Origin: CAZFOB01 sp964520325
GTDB lineage: Bacteria; Actinomycetota; JAICYB01
DNA length: 64,000 bases
NCBI GenBank assembly: GCA_964520325.1
Contig: CAZFOB010000009.1
Location: 62,001-126,000 of the forward strand
Direction of reading: 5' to 3'
Below, piece after piece: positions 23,740 through 32,310 of the stretch. The position numbers and the translations under genes are program-made. The stretch's first letter is position 1; the number at the start of each line of letters is the position of its first letter. Under the pieces are notes generated by a model. That model was given only the letters and a program-made list of their open reading frames with translations. It ran no database searches and was not told where the DNA came from.

Positions 23740-25158
23740 CTAGACCTTCGAGCGGTACTGCACCTGGATCTCGGTGAAGGCCGCGAGTCCCCACGGACCG
23801 TTCTCGACGCCGAGGCCGCTCCACTTGAAGCCGCCGAAGGGCTGGTGCGGCGCGAGCGCGAGGTGGGCGTTGACCCACGCCGTGCCGCACTCGAGCTTCG
23901 ACGCAACTTCGGCTGCGCGATCGGGATCGCTCGACCACACCGACCCCGACAAGCCGAACATCGTCGCGTTGGCGCGATCGAGCGCTTCGCTTTCGTTCTT
24001 GTAGGTGAGCACGGGCAGCGCCGGACCGAACTGCTCTTCGTCCACGATGCGCACGCCTTCGCTCAAGCCGGAGAGGATCGTCGGCTCGAAGAAGTATCCG
24101 GGACGATCCATCGCCGCACCACCGGCCGCGACGTTCGCGCCTTGGCCGATGGCATCCGCGACGAGCTCCTTCACCCGCTCGTACTGCGGCGCGTTGTTGA
24201 TCGGACCCATCTCGACACCCTCTTCGAAGCCGTCCCCCATCTTCACGTTGCGCGCCTTCTCCGCGAGACGCTCGACGATCTCGTCCTGCATGGCCTCGGG
24301 CACGTACACACGCTTGATGGCAGAGCAGATCTGTCCGCAGTTGCCGAACGCGCCGTCGAAGAGCTTGTCGGCGACGACGGCGGGATCTGCGTCGTCGAGG
24401 ACGATGGCGGGGTCGTTGCCGCCGAGCTCGAGCGTCACGCGCTTGAGGTCGGGCGCGGCCGACGCGGCCACGTGCTTGCCCGTTGCGACAGAGCCGGTGA
24501 AGCTCACCTTGCGCGGCACCGGGTGTGAGGTCATCCACTTGCCGAGCTCGTCACCGCCGGAGACAACGTTGAGCACACCGGGCGGCAGCACTTGCTGCAG
24601 GAGCTCGACCATCTTGAGCGTCGCGAGTGGTGTGAACGGCGACGGCTTGAGCACCATCGTGTTGCCTGCGCGCAGCGCCGGACCGATCTTCCACGACGCG
24701 AGGATGAGCGGGAAGTTCCACGGCGTGATGGCTGCGACGACGCCCATCGGACGACGTACGACTTCGGCGTAGGCGTTGGCGTCGTCCTGGATGACTTCCT
24801 TGGGGACTTCGAGATCGGCGAAGTACTGGAACCACATGCCCGCGCCGAGTGCTTCGATGCCGGCTTGCGACAGCGGCTTGCCCTGTTCGCGAACAAGGAT
24901 GGGGCCGAGCTCGCCGCCGGCGCCGAACATGATGGCGGCCGCATTGCGCAGCGCTTCGCGTCGTGCATCCTCGTCCTGTTTCCATGGGACGTAGGCCTTC
25001 GCGGCAGCGTCCATCGCTTCGTCGAGCTGTTCGCGCGAGCAGTCCGGTGCTTCGGCGTGGACCTCACCCGTGGATGGATTGATGACGCCAAAGGTCTTAT
25101 CCGTCGTGCGCCGCTCGCCGCCGATGATCATGCCGGTGTCGATCGCAAGATCCGTCAT
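23740..25158 (-). CDS. NAD(P)-dependent aldehyde dehydrogenase
   Basis: 472 residues, class 3-like aldehyde dehydrogenase. Motifs: ITPWNFPLILASWKIGPAL, substrate/cofactor loop FTGSVATGKHV, the general base Glu244 in LELGGNDP and the catalytic Cys278 in GNCGQICSA. GGAGG stands before ATG 25158. The residues around the cysteine do not fix a substrate (semialdehyde, betaine or aliphatic aldehydes). It is divergent from the LURP-one-like gene and leads a two-gene unit with tenA. Confidence 0.94.
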   Translation of the reverse strand: MTDLAIDTGMIIGGERRTTDKTFGVINPSTGEVHAEAPDCSREQLDEAMDAAAKAYVPWKQDEDARREALRNAAAIMFGAGGELGPILVREQGKPLSQAGIEALGAGMWFQYFADLEVPKEVIQDDANAYAEVVRRPMGVVAAITPWNFPLILASWKIGPALRAGNTMVLKPSPFTPLATLKMVELLQQVLPPGVLNVVSGGDELGKWMTSHPVPRKVSFTGSVATGKHVAASAAPDLKRVTLELGGNDPAIVLDDADPAVVADKLFDGAFGNCGQICSAIKRVYVPEAMQDEIVERLAEKARNVKMGDGFEEGVEMGPINNAPQYERVKELVADAIGQGANVAAGGAAMDRPGYFFEPTILSGLSEGVRIVDEEQFGPALPVLTYKNESEALDRANATMFGLSGSVWSSDPDRAAEVASKLECGTAWVNAHLALAPHQPFGGFKWSGLGVENGPWGLAAFTEIQVQYRSKV

Positions 25159-25222
25159 CGCCTTCGTTCCTCCCTCACCTCGGCTCCCAGTTGGCCCCCA
25201 TCATGCCCCTTTCGGCGTTCGG

Positions 25223-25228
25223 TAGGTT
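25223..25228 (+). promoter_or_regulatory. -10 box TAGGTT, leaderless start
   Basis: TAGGTT, 6 nt before ATG 25235, with no ribosome site. Confidence 0.45.
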
Positions 25229-25234
25229 GTGGCC

Positions 25235-25861
25235 ATGTCGGAGGCGCTGCAAGGCCGCAACGAGTTCCTGCTCCGCCAGCGCGTCACGCTGATGGTGAAC
25301 CGCTACGAGGTCCATGCACCCGCTCAGCCGGGCACCGGCAGCAAACAAGAAGGCGAGCTCCTCGTTTTCGTCGAGCAGAAGCGGATGAAGCTCAAGGAGG
25401 AGATCGGCTTCTTCGCCGACACCAACAAGACACAGCCGCTGTTCTCCGTGAAGGCCGAGAACGTGCTTGATCCGCGTGGGCGCTACCAGGTCCTCGATCC
25501 GGGTGGCCAGATCATCGCTCGCTTCAAGAAGAACTTCGGACAGAGCTTCCTGCGCAGCACCTGGCACCTCCAGGACACCGGCGGCAGGCAGACCGGCATG
25601 GCCAGGGAGCGCAACCTCTTCGCCGCGCTCTTCCGCCGCTACGGGTCGCTCATCCCCTACATCGGTGAGCTCCTCGGCCTCATGCCGATCGCCTACAACT
25701 TCGACTTCACCACCACCGCCGACGTCCGGCAAGCGACGAACGAGCGCTTGTGGGGCATCCGGGACCGCTATCGCCTGACGGTGACCGCCGAGGGAAACGA
25801 CCTCGACCGCCGCCTGCTCATCGCGATGGCCGTCTGCCAGGACGCACTGCAGCGTCGCTAG
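25235..25861 (+). CDS. LURP-one-related / scramblase-like protein
   Basis: 208 residues resembling the LURP-one/tubby C-terminal barrel family: alternating strands with the ordered elements MKLKEEIGFFAD, LFSVKAENVLDPRGRYQVLDPGG and then ARFKKNFGQSFLRSTWHL. A buried hydrophobic helix near the end (LLIAMAVCQDALQ) fits the central helix of the barrel. Actinobacterial members are uncharacterised; scramblase-like lipid binding is only suggested by fold. ATG 25235 is preferred to the GTG at 25229 because of the leaderless box. It is followed after 38 bases by a TetR gene fragment. Confidence 0.75.
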   Translation: MSEALQGRNEFLLRQRVTLMVNRYEVHAPAQPGTGSKQEGELLVFVEQKRMKLKEEIGFFADTNKTQPLFSVKAENVLDPRGRYQVLDPGGQIIARFKKNFGQSFLRSTWHLQDTGGRQTGMARERNLFAALFRRYGSLIPYIGELLGLMPIAYNFDFTTTADVRQATNERLWGIRDRYRLTVTAEGNDLDRRLLIAMAVCQDALQRR

Positions 25862-25873
25862 CCTCGCGCGCTA

Positions 25874-25889
25874 GCTTGGTCAGCCAAGC
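25874..25889. terminator. short hairpin after the LURP-one-like gene
   Basis: GCTTGG-TCAG-CCAAGC forms a 6-bp perfect stem, then GGTTGTTAAG. It may be a weak terminator or a mark of the junction with the TetR fragment. Confidence 0.4.
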
Positions 25890-25899
25890 GGTTGTTAAG

Positions 25900-26151
25900 A
25901 TGGCCATCATCACAAGCGCGTTCCGGACGGGTAGGGAGAACGGTCTCGTGCACACCGAGGATCCGGAGATGACCGCGCACCTCATCACCGCGGCCATCCG
26001 GGACAACATCGCAACATGCCTGTGCTACGGCGAGCCGGCCGACCTCGACCGCCTGGTCGAAGCGTCGAAGCAGATGCTCTACCAGGCGCTGGCGCCCGGC
26101 ATCGAGCTGCTGTCCAGACGACCGCGCCTCGTTCGCACCTCGAACACCTAG
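25900..26151 (+). pseudogene. truncated TetR regulator: C-terminal 80 residues only
   Basis: An 83-codon frame whose protein from residue 4 onwards is nearly the same as the end of the TetR protein at 22365-23063 (for example LVHTEDPEMTAHLITAAIRD is shared). The DNA-binding half is missing. Homology begins at the codons for Ile-Thr-(Ser/Asn)-Ala-Phe. Most base differences between the copies are silent, so the source was a functional paralogue before truncation. It could still be translated from ATG 25900 and might dimerise with the intact regulator, but no ribosome site is seen. The alternative is an assembly or recombination artefact. Confidence 0.8.
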
Positions 26152-26180
26152 CCCACCGGAGCGGGGTAAGGTGCCCACTA

Positions 26181-26211
26181 TATCAGCCAATCGGCTATAC
26201 TATCGGCCAAT
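26181..26211. repeat. paired TATC(A/G)GCCAAT repeats at the MNT gene promoter
   Basis: TATCAGCCAAT (26181-26191) and TATCGGCCAAT (26201-26211), 20 bp apart and so on the same helix face, flank the -10 box and overlap the start codon. They are good candidates for binding by the winged helix of the gene product. Confidence 0.6.
26196..26201 (+). promoter_or_regulatory. -10 box TATACT, leaderless start of the MNT-HEPN operon
   Basis: TATACT, 8 nt before ATG 26210, lying between the two TATC(A/G)GCCAAT copies. No ribosome site. Confidence 0.6.
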
Positions 26212-26827
26212 GGACATGGCAGAGCCGTTCTCCGCGGTTGCGCCCACACTCGACAGCCCAGTTCTGTCGGTTCTTGCCGGTACGACCGGCCCCCTCGGCG
26301 CCAGAGAGATCGCCCGTCTGACGCGACGAGGTTCCTGGGAAGGCGTCCGCAAGACGTTGCTGCGGCTTGCCGAGCACGGCCTCGTTACGAAACAAGAGGT
26401 CGGAAACGTCACGCTGTACACCCTCAATCGCAGCCACCTCGCAGCTCCCGCTGTTGAACGCCTTGCGAATCTTCGTGGGGAGCTCTTCACACGCTTGTCC
26501 AGCGCGATCGCACGGTGGGTCATCGCGCCGGTGCATGCTTCAGTCTTCGGTTCGACGGCACGCGGTGACGGTGACACCACGAGCGACGTGGACCTCCTTA
26601 TCGTTCGCCCTCGCAGCGTGAGATCAAGCGACCCGCGTTGGCGTGCGCAGATCGATGAGCTGTCCAGCGATCTTCTGATCTGGACGGGCAATAACGCCGC
26701 CGTGTCGGAAGTCGGCGCTCATGAGGTAGGCCGCGTCGCGGCGAGCGCCACCGGACAAGCGATCGCATCAGAAGGTGTCGTCCTGGCAGGCGAGCCGATC
26801 CGCGCATTGGCGAGGAAGACCTCATGA
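26210..26827 (+). CDS. winged-helix / minimal nucleotidyltransferase (MNT) protein, antitoxin-like
   Basis: 205 residues with two domains. Residues 15-78 form a MarR/ArsR-like winged helix (LGAREIARLTRRGSWEGVRK then LRLAEHGLVTKQ and VTLYTLN). Residues 108-135 carry the minimal nucleotidyltransferase signature GSTARGDGDTTSDVD (GSx10DxD, Ser115, Asp126, Asp128). In MNT-HEPN systems the MNT partner modifies or blocks the HEPN RNase. The fused DNA-binding domain suggests that this one also represses its own promoter through the paired repeats. ATG 26210 was preferred over 26171 because of the leaderless box. The stop overlaps the next start (ATGA). Confidence 0.85.
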   Translation: MDMAEPFSAVAPTLDSPVLSVLAGTTGPLGAREIARLTRRGSWEGVRKTLLRLAEHGLVTKQEVGNVTLYTLNRSHLAAPAVERLANLRGELFTRLSSAIARWVIAPVHASVFGSTARGDGDTTSDVDLLIVRPRSVRSSDPRWRAQIDELSSDLLIWTGNNAAVSEVGAHEVGRVAASATGQAIASEGVVLAGEPIRALARKTS

Positions 26828-27240
26828 CGACTTCCGGCGCGAGGACGCAGCGGTGCAGCCGCGCTGATGCCCGGATCCGCCTTGGGCAAGCGCAGAAGTT
26901 CCTCGAGGTCGCCGAACTCGTCGCCGATGAGGCCGCGGAGGAAGCGTTCAGCGTGTCGGCGGCGCTCGCGGTCCTCGCAGGCATCGCCGCCGCGGACGCC
27001 GCATGTTGCGCAGCGGTTGGCCGGCGCTCCCGGACGCAAGACCATCACGACGCCGAAGCTCTCGTCGAGCAGATCACCCCCGGAGGACATGTCGCGGCGA
27101 CGAGGTTGCGCCGGCTGATCGATCTGAAGGACACAGCCCACTACGGCCTGATCAATGTGACTCGTCAGCGGTTGACGGCAGCCATCAGGCAAGCGAACAG
27201 TCTCGTGGAGTTCGCGACGGCGACCATCGGGCGGGTATAA
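26824..27240 (+). CDS. HEPN-like protein, partner of the MNT gene
   Basis: 138 residues, all-helical. The early helix ADARIRLGQAQKFLEVAELV and the late segment LKDTAHYGLINVTRQRLTAA match HEPN proteins that sit beside nucleotidyltransferases in actinobacteria. The RNase motif Rx4-6H is ambiguous: RTQDHH at residues 70-75 fits formally, but the position where HEPN motifs usually lie reads LKDTAHY, with Lys instead of Arg. The protein could therefore be a weak or inactive RNase. ATGA overlap with the MNT gene shows coupled translation. Toxin role is inferred from context only. Confidence 0.7.
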   Translation: MTTSGARTQRCSRADARIRLGQAQKFLEVAELVADEAAEEAFSVSAALAVLAGIAAADAACCAAVGRRSRTQDHHDAEALVEQITPGGHVAATRLRRLIDLKDTAHYGLINVTRQRLTAAIRQANSLVEFATATIGRV

Positions 27241-27257
27241 CGAACGTCGTGAAAATC

Positions 27258-28829
27258 TCAGTACATGGCCATGCCGAATCCATCGCCTTCCTCAGGACCC
27301 TCGCCTTCCGCGACGTCGGCTTGAGTCAAGACCACGTTGGCTACTGAGGGGAACGACGACCCGCCTGGACGGAAGTAAACCATCACCTCACCGGCGTCCT
27401 TGATGTCCGCACCATTGACCGTGATGTCTTCGTATGGGACTCCGATCGCGAGATCGGTTCTCGAGCCGGCGGCGTCGTAATTCCAAGCACTGAGCGAGTA
27501 GCCGAAGAGGTCATTCGCTTCGGCCGACTCGCCGGGCGTATCCGCTTGTCGGATGATCACTGCACTGCTCGACGACGGTCCGCCCTCTTCGCCGAACAGC
27601 ACGTGCACGACACCCGCGTCCACGGCGCCGGGTAGGTCTTCGTATGGTGCGCCGATAGCGATGAAGTTGTCCGCCAAGATGCCACCGGGGGACAGCGACG
27701 AGCCGAACCGATCACCAGTCTCGACCGTTTCGGTCGGGCTGGAGGACCCCGAGGCGGTTGCCTGAGTGTAGAGCCGGTTGCCAGTCGACGAGAGGCCCGA
27801 AGAGCCGCCCGAGAAGAGGATCTGCACAACGCCCGCCTCCGTCACCATGCCGGTTCCGGACTTGATCCCTTCCCTCGGCACACCGATGACGAGATCGGGG
27901 GGCCCACTGTTGTTGAGATTGCGGGTCGTCAGTACTTCGCCGAACCGATCGAAGGCTTCGGCCGTATCGAGCACTCCGCCGCTTCCCTGCGTGAAGAACT
28001 GGGCCCCCTTTGCCGTCGGTCCAGACGGCGAGGGCGGAAGGACGGTGACAGCGCCGGCGTCCTTGAGTGAGCCAAGGTCCTCTCCGACCACGCCGATCAC
28101 CAGCGACGCGGGCCCGAGGGTGTCAGTGGACGTGAATGCTCCGGTGGTCAACGTGAAGCCGAACTGGTCGCCGGCCTCGACAACATCCGGGACCCCGGCG
28201 ACGTCCTGGTTCCAAAACTGGCTGCCGATAGGAGTTAGGCCACGCGTCGTCGGCGGGGGATTGCCCCCGCACCGGTTGAACAGCACGTGGACCGCACCTG
28301 CGAAGGAGGCGCTGCCGAGAGTCTCGTCCGGAGCGCCGATCGCCACGTAGCTGCCACTGCCTGGGAGGATTCCCCACGCCAACGAGAATCCGAAGAGGTC
28401 GGAGGACTCGGCTTGGTCAGCGATCTCGCCCGAGTCCTGGGTGAGATACGTAGGCGGCGTGACGCTCCCCGGGGGCTTCCCGACAACTGGACCGTGGAAG
28501 GTTCCGAAGAGCGCGTGGACTGCACCGGCGTCGGCAATTCTCCCCGCGTCTTCGTAGGGTGCACCGACGAGCAGGTCCGACTTCCCGGAGCAATCGAGAT
28601 CCAGTGACGCGAGTGACCAACCGAATCGGTCTCCAGCCTCGGGTTCGTCGTCGACGCCGCTCGTCGCCTGAGTGATCACTTGTGGTGGTTGCGAAGTGAA
28701 GTTGGCGCCCCCGAAGAAGATGTAGACAGCACCGGCATCGACGATGCTCCCGACGTCCTCGTACGGAACACCGACGACGAGGTCGCCGATGTTGTCGGCG
28801 TTGAGGTCGGCCTGGAAAGCGCCACTCGA
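27258..28829 (-). pseudogene. FG-GAP repeat protein lacking its 5' end
   Basis: At least six FG-GAP/beta-propeller repeats, each with DxFGxSL then a DLxIGxPxED-type segment, as in integrin-like secreted proteins. The frame runs upstream of the first usable start (GTG 28679) for another 50 codons that clearly encode one more repeat (ADLNADNIGDLVVGVPYEDV), then meets a stop at 28830-28832. No start, signal peptide or secretion signal remains. The last repeat also stops early (GDGFGMAMY). At the 5' break it abuts the plus-strand ORF at 28841, which also seems to lack its 5' part. Probably a decaying gene; a sequence misjoin is the alternative. Confidence 0.8.
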
Positions 28830-28840
28830 TCAGCGAGGCC

Positions 28841-29044
28841 GTGGCGCAGTACGTGCCCGAGCTCGGCCTCGGCGATGTGCTCCTCTCCCCCGGCGACGCG
28901 GTCGACGCGTCGTTTCGCACCGGCAACAAGTTCGTCGACGCCGGTCACAAGGCCGCCGTCGGCATGGTGAACGCGGTCTCTTTGATCACCGACAAGATCT
29001 TCGGCTCGTCGAAGAAGCCGAAGGCCGTGTCGAAGTCGGCGTAA
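28841..29044 (+). pseudogene. 3' remnant of an unrecognised gene (or small ORF)
   Basis: 67 codons from a GTG, with coding-like composition extending upstream to about 28826 (SISEAVAQYVPELGL) before the FG-GAP sequence begins on the other strand. The C-terminus is basic (SSKKPKAVSKSA). A strong terminator follows 18 bases after the stop, as expected for the natural 3' end of a gene. I do not recognise the family. The missing 5' part and the head-to-head meeting with the truncated FG-GAP gene suggest a deletion between two divergent genes. Confidence 0.5.
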
Positions 29045-29062
29045 GCACCACCACCGATCCTT

Positions 29063-29092
29063 CAGAACGGCCCCCGTTTGGGGGTCGTTCTG
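29063..29092. terminator. strong hairpin terminator
   Basis: A 13-bp stem (one G-T pair) around the loop GTTT: CAGAACGG-CCCCC / GGGGG-TCGTTCTG, followed by CGTTT. It ends the plus-strand remnant and, from the other side, the hydrolase operon. Confidence 0.8.
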
Positions 29093-29121
29093 CGTTTAAC
29101 GTCCCTCAGAGCCGCCGGGCT

Positions 29122-30000
29122 TCAGGCGTGCGCCGCAGCCTTCTGCGTGTTGGCCACGACCGCGTCGATGATCTGCGGCCACGCACCCTCCGGCATGTCG
29201 TGTCCCATGCCGTCGATCTCGACGAGCCGGCTGCTGGGTATCGCCGCGGCCGTGCGGCGTCCGTTCTCCGGCGGCACAAGCGTGTCGTCCAGTCCGTGGA
29301 GCACGAGCACAGGCATCTTCAGGCCACCGAGAGCCTCGACGCGGCTGCCGGATGCCACGATCGCCGCCATCTGCCGCAGGAACCCGGCGGGGAGGTAGCA
29401 CCTGTCGTACGCACGCGCTGCGTCGTTGCGGATGCGCTGTTCGTCGAGAGGCCAACCCTTCCCGCCGATGACCGCACGGGCTTTCACGGCGAGATCGATG
29501 ACCTCGTCGCGGTTGGACGGGCGCTCGGCGAGTAGCACTTCGAGCGCCTCGGCCGTCGGAGGCACTGCGTCGGTTCCCCCGGGGTGGGACATGATCGACG
29601 TGAGGCTCAAGCACCGCTCGCCGTGGCGAAGGGCGATGAGCTGCGCGATCATCCCGCCCATCGACGCACCGACGACGTGGGCGCTCTGACGTCCGATCGC
29701 GTCGAGCAACGCGGCACCGTCGTCTGCCATGTCATCAAGGGTGTAGGCGGCGGGGAGGCTGCCGCCAAAAGTGTCGGCGGCGCTGGCCACCGGCGCGTCG
29801 TCGAACTTCGTGGACAGACCGACGTCGCGGTTGTCGTAGCGGATCACGAAGAATCCGCGTGAGGCGAGCTGCCCGCAGAGCTCGTCGGGCCACGCGATGA
29901 GCTGGGCGCCGAGCCCCATGACGAGGAGCAGCGTCGTGTCGTCGCCCGACCCGAACGTTTCGTACTCGATGTCGATGCCATTCGCCTTGACTGTCGTCAT
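29122..30000 (-). CDS. alpha/beta hydrolase
   Basis: 292 residues from ATG 30000 (GAAGGAG upstream). Serine nucleophile elbow VGASMGGMIAQL, acid in VLHGLDDTLVPP, base His in EIDGMGHDMP. The early IRYDNRDVGLSTKF segment is typical of the group that includes 3-oxoadipate enol-lactonase-like esterases and anthracycline methylesterases. The ATG overlaps the stop of the dienelactone hydrolase gene (ATGA), giving a three-gene operon with the oxidoreductase. Substrate unknown. Confidence 0.92.
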   Translation of the reverse strand: MTTVKANGIDIEYETFGSGDDTTLLLVMGLGAQLIAWPDELCGQLASRGFFVIRYDNRDVGLSTKFDDAPVASAADTFGGSLPAAYTLDDMADDGAALLDAIGRQSAHVVGASMGGMIAQLIALRHGERCLSLTSIMSHPGGTDAVPPTAEALEVLLAERPSNRDEVIDLAVKARAVIGGKGWPLDEQRIRNDAARAYDRCYLPAGFLRQMAAIVASGSRVEALGGLKMPVLVLHGLDDTLVPPENGRRTAAAIPSSRLVEIDGMGHDMPEGAWPQIIDAVVANTQKAAAHA

Positions 30001-30770
30001 GCTCGTTTCTCCTTCGTCGAATTGCTTTCGATGAACCCAAGCATCCGGCGCCACGCATCGTCGCATTCGTCCGAGAACTGATCGAACGCCCTGTCGAAGA
30101 ACGAGTGCGGTGCGCCGTCGTAGATCTTGATCTCGTTGCCGACGCCACGATCGTCCAATGCCTTCGCGAACTCACCGAGCTGCTCCGGCGTGATCATCTG
30201 GTCGGCACCACCGAAGAGTCCGAGCACGGGAGCTTCGAAGGCGCTCACCTTGTCGATGGGTGCGTCGAGGTCGTCATCATTGCGGGCGACCATCATCCCG
30301 TAGAAACCGATCACACCGGATAGTCCGTGTCCGCGGGCCGCTTGGTTGACGGAATTGCGCCCGCCGAAGCAGAAACCCACGGTGAAGACGTTCGTGGCTC
30401 CCTGGGCGCGAAGGTTCGCGACAACGGCTGCAACGTCGAGCGCAACGGTGTCCGGATGGGTCTTCATGACTTCCGGCCAGAAGTCGAAGTCGTCTTCGCG
30501 GCGCGACGCACCGGCCGTTCGTCCGAAGTAGTCGAAGGCCGTCGCGTGCACACCGGCTTCTGCGAAGCGCAGAGCCAGATCCTCGTAGAACGCGTGCAGT
30601 CCGCGGACGTCCGGGAGGATCACGATCGACGGTGCGTCCTCAGCTTCGGCTCGCGCACTGAAGACCGCGAACTCATTGCCGTCCGACGCTTTGAGCGTGA
30701 TCGACTCACCAGTCGCTGCTCCGCCGACTATCGGTGGTAACGGTGGTCGGGCTGTCGTCTCGTAACACAT
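29997..30770 (-). CDS. dienelactone hydrolase family protein
   Basis: 257 residues. ATG 30770 is preferred because AAGGGGG lies about 7 nt upstream; ATG 30776 is too close to it. Cysteine nucleophile Cys134 in VGFCFGGRNS, an acid near LGLFGGADQMI and the base His in DGAPHSFFDRAF are all in place as in ClcD/TfdE. The family opens lactone rings in aromatic degradation, but broad carboxylesterase activity is common. The start overlaps the end of the oxidoreductase gene. Large upstream extensions of the frame are not coding. Confidence 0.92.
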   Translation of the reverse strand: MCYETTARPPLPPIVGGAATGESITLKASDGNEFAVFSARAEAEDAPSIVILPDVRGLHAFYEDLALRFAEAGVHATAFDYFGRTAGASRREDDFDFWPEVMKTHPDTVALDVAAVVANLRAQGATNVFTVGFCFGGRNSVNQAARGHGLSGVIGFYGMMVARNDDDLDAPIDKVSAFEAPVLGLFGGADQMITPEQLGEFAKALDDRGVGNEIKIYDGAPHSFFDRAFDQFSDECDDAWRRMLGFIESNSTKEKRA

Positions 30771-30772
30771 GA

Positions 30773-32290
30773 TCATTCCCCCTTGACGTCTGCGAGCACG
30801 GCTTTCGCCGCGTTGCGGCCCGGTGCGCCGGTCACGGCACCGCCCGGGTGCGCGCCCGAGCCACCAAGGTAGAGCCCGGGCAGGGGTGTGCGACAGTCGA
30901 AGTGCTCCTGGTGCAGCGCGCCGTGGAAGATGTCGCCGCCGGGCAGGCCAAAGCGCTCCTCGAGCTCGACGGGCCCGAGCGCCTCGATGGCGATCAGGGC
31001 ATCCGGGACGTTGCTCGCGTAAGAGCTGAGCGTGCGGACAACGGCGTCCTTCGCATGATCGCGCGTTGCCGCCGCATCGAACGGGTCCGGCGCGACGTAC
31101 TGGGTGAACGCGGAGACGACGTGTCCGCCGCCGTCGACGAGGCTTGCGTCGAGCGTCGACTGCACGAAGAGCTCGATCCACGGACGCGCGGAATGCGAGG
31201 CCGTCTGCGCGTCGGTGTAGGCATCGTGCAGGTACTCGATCGACGGCGCGATCTCGATCGTTCCGTGGTGCTGGGGGCCGCGTCCGGGGCGCGCGGTGAA
31301 GTCGGGAAGCTCCGACAGCGCCATGTTGACCTTCAGCACGCAGCCCTGTGCCCGCCACGCCGCCACGCGCTCGACGAAGTTGCCGTCGAGGGCGCCGGCA
31401 GGCACGAGGTCGAGGAAGGTCGTCTTGGGGTCGGCTCCGGAGATGACGTACGGCGCTTTGACCACGAGCCCGTTCGCAAGGCGGACGCCCACCGCCCGTC
31501 CTCGCTCGACCAAGATCGAGGTCGCCGCCGTCCGCTTGAAGAATCGCGCACCTGCTTCGTCGGCCGACGAGGCGATCGCCGCGCTGACACCCCCCATGCC
31601 ACCACGCGCGAACCCCCACGTTCCGTTGGCGGAGAAGAGCTCGCCACCGAGCGCGTGGTACGTCATCACCCACGCCGTCCCAGGGTCGCGCACGCTCGCC
31701 CACGTACCGACGATGCCCTGCGTCGCGAACGCTCCTTGGATCGCCGGATGCTCGAAGAAGTGCTCGACGAGCGCGGCCGCGCTTCCCGCGACGGCCATGC
31801 GATAGATGTCCTCGCGGCCGAGCGAAGAGAGATACGACTCGACGTCAACGGGATGAGGGTCGTCGAAGACCGGGCGAAGCAGCGTCGTCACTTCGTCCCA
31901 GAACTTGCTCCAGCGCGAGTAAGCCTCGCCGTCGCGGGGGTGCAGACGCGCAAGCTCCTGCTCCGTGCGTCCAGGGTCGCGCCAGACGAAGAACGATCCG
32001 CCATCGGGGAGCGGGACGAACATCTGCGGATCCTTCGGCACCGAGACGAGCCCGTGGCGCAAGAGCTCAAGGTCGTCGTAGATGTCGGGACGAAGAAGCG
32101 ACAGCGCGTAGCTCGCCGTCGAGACGCGGTAGCCGGGAGCAAGCTCCTCGGTCACCGTCGCTCCGCCGATCACGCTACTTCGCTCGTAGATCGCCACGCG
32201 CAGACCAGCGCGGGCGAGGTAGGCGGCGGCCGTAAGTCCGTTGTGTCCGGCGCCGATGACGACGACGTCGAGGTTGGATTCCTGAGCCAT
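30773..32290 (-). CDS. PYROXD2-like NAD(P)/FAD oxidoreductase
   Basis: 505 residues, phytoene-desaturase/amine-oxidase superfamily. FAD-binding GAGHNGLTAAAYLARAGLRV at the N-terminus, then the YRVSTASYALSLLRP segment, and the C-terminal flavin contact LYLGGSGAHPGGAVTGAPG, which is the signature of PYROXD2/CrtI-like proteins. Carotenoid desaturation is unlikely since no other crt gene is near; bacterial members are largely uncharacterised. It heads an operon with two hydrolases. The methyltransferase gene lies 20 bases upstream on the same strand. Confidence 0.92.
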   Translation of the reverse strand: MAQESNLDVVVIGAGHNGLTAAAYLARAGLRVAIYERSSVIGGATVTEELAPGYRVSTASYALSLLRPDIYDDLELLRHGLVSVPKDPQMFVPLPDGGSFFVWRDPGRTEQELARLHPRDGEAYSRWSKFWDEVTTLLRPVFDDPHPVDVESYLSSLGREDIYRMAVAGSAAALVEHFFEHPAIQGAFATQGIVGTWASVRDPGTAWVMTYHALGGELFSANGTWGFARGGMGGVSAAIASSADEAGARFFKRTAATSILVERGRAVGVRLANGLVVKAPYVISGADPKTTFLDLVPAGALDGNFVERVAAWRAQGCVLKVNMALSELPDFTARPGRGPQHHGTIEIAPSIEYLHDAYTDAQTASHSARPWIELFVQSTLDASLVDGGGHVVSAFTQYVAPDPFDAAATRDHAKDAVVRTLSSYASNVPDALIAIEALGPVELEERFGLPGGDIFHGALHQEHFDCRTPLPGLYLGGSGAHPGGAVTGAPGRNAAKAVLADVKGE

Positions 32291-32310
32291 CGGTCGGGGT
32301 ACCCGAACCC

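Noticed and set aside
21400..29100. Integrated phage or insertion element
   Set aside because: No integrase, transposase, phage structural gene, target duplication or attachment repeat was found; only gene decay and duplication.
30771..31703. Upstream extension of the dienelactone hydrolase frame
   Set aside because: Antisense-like, Arg-rich sequence within the oxidoreductase gene; the ribosome site supports ATG 30770.
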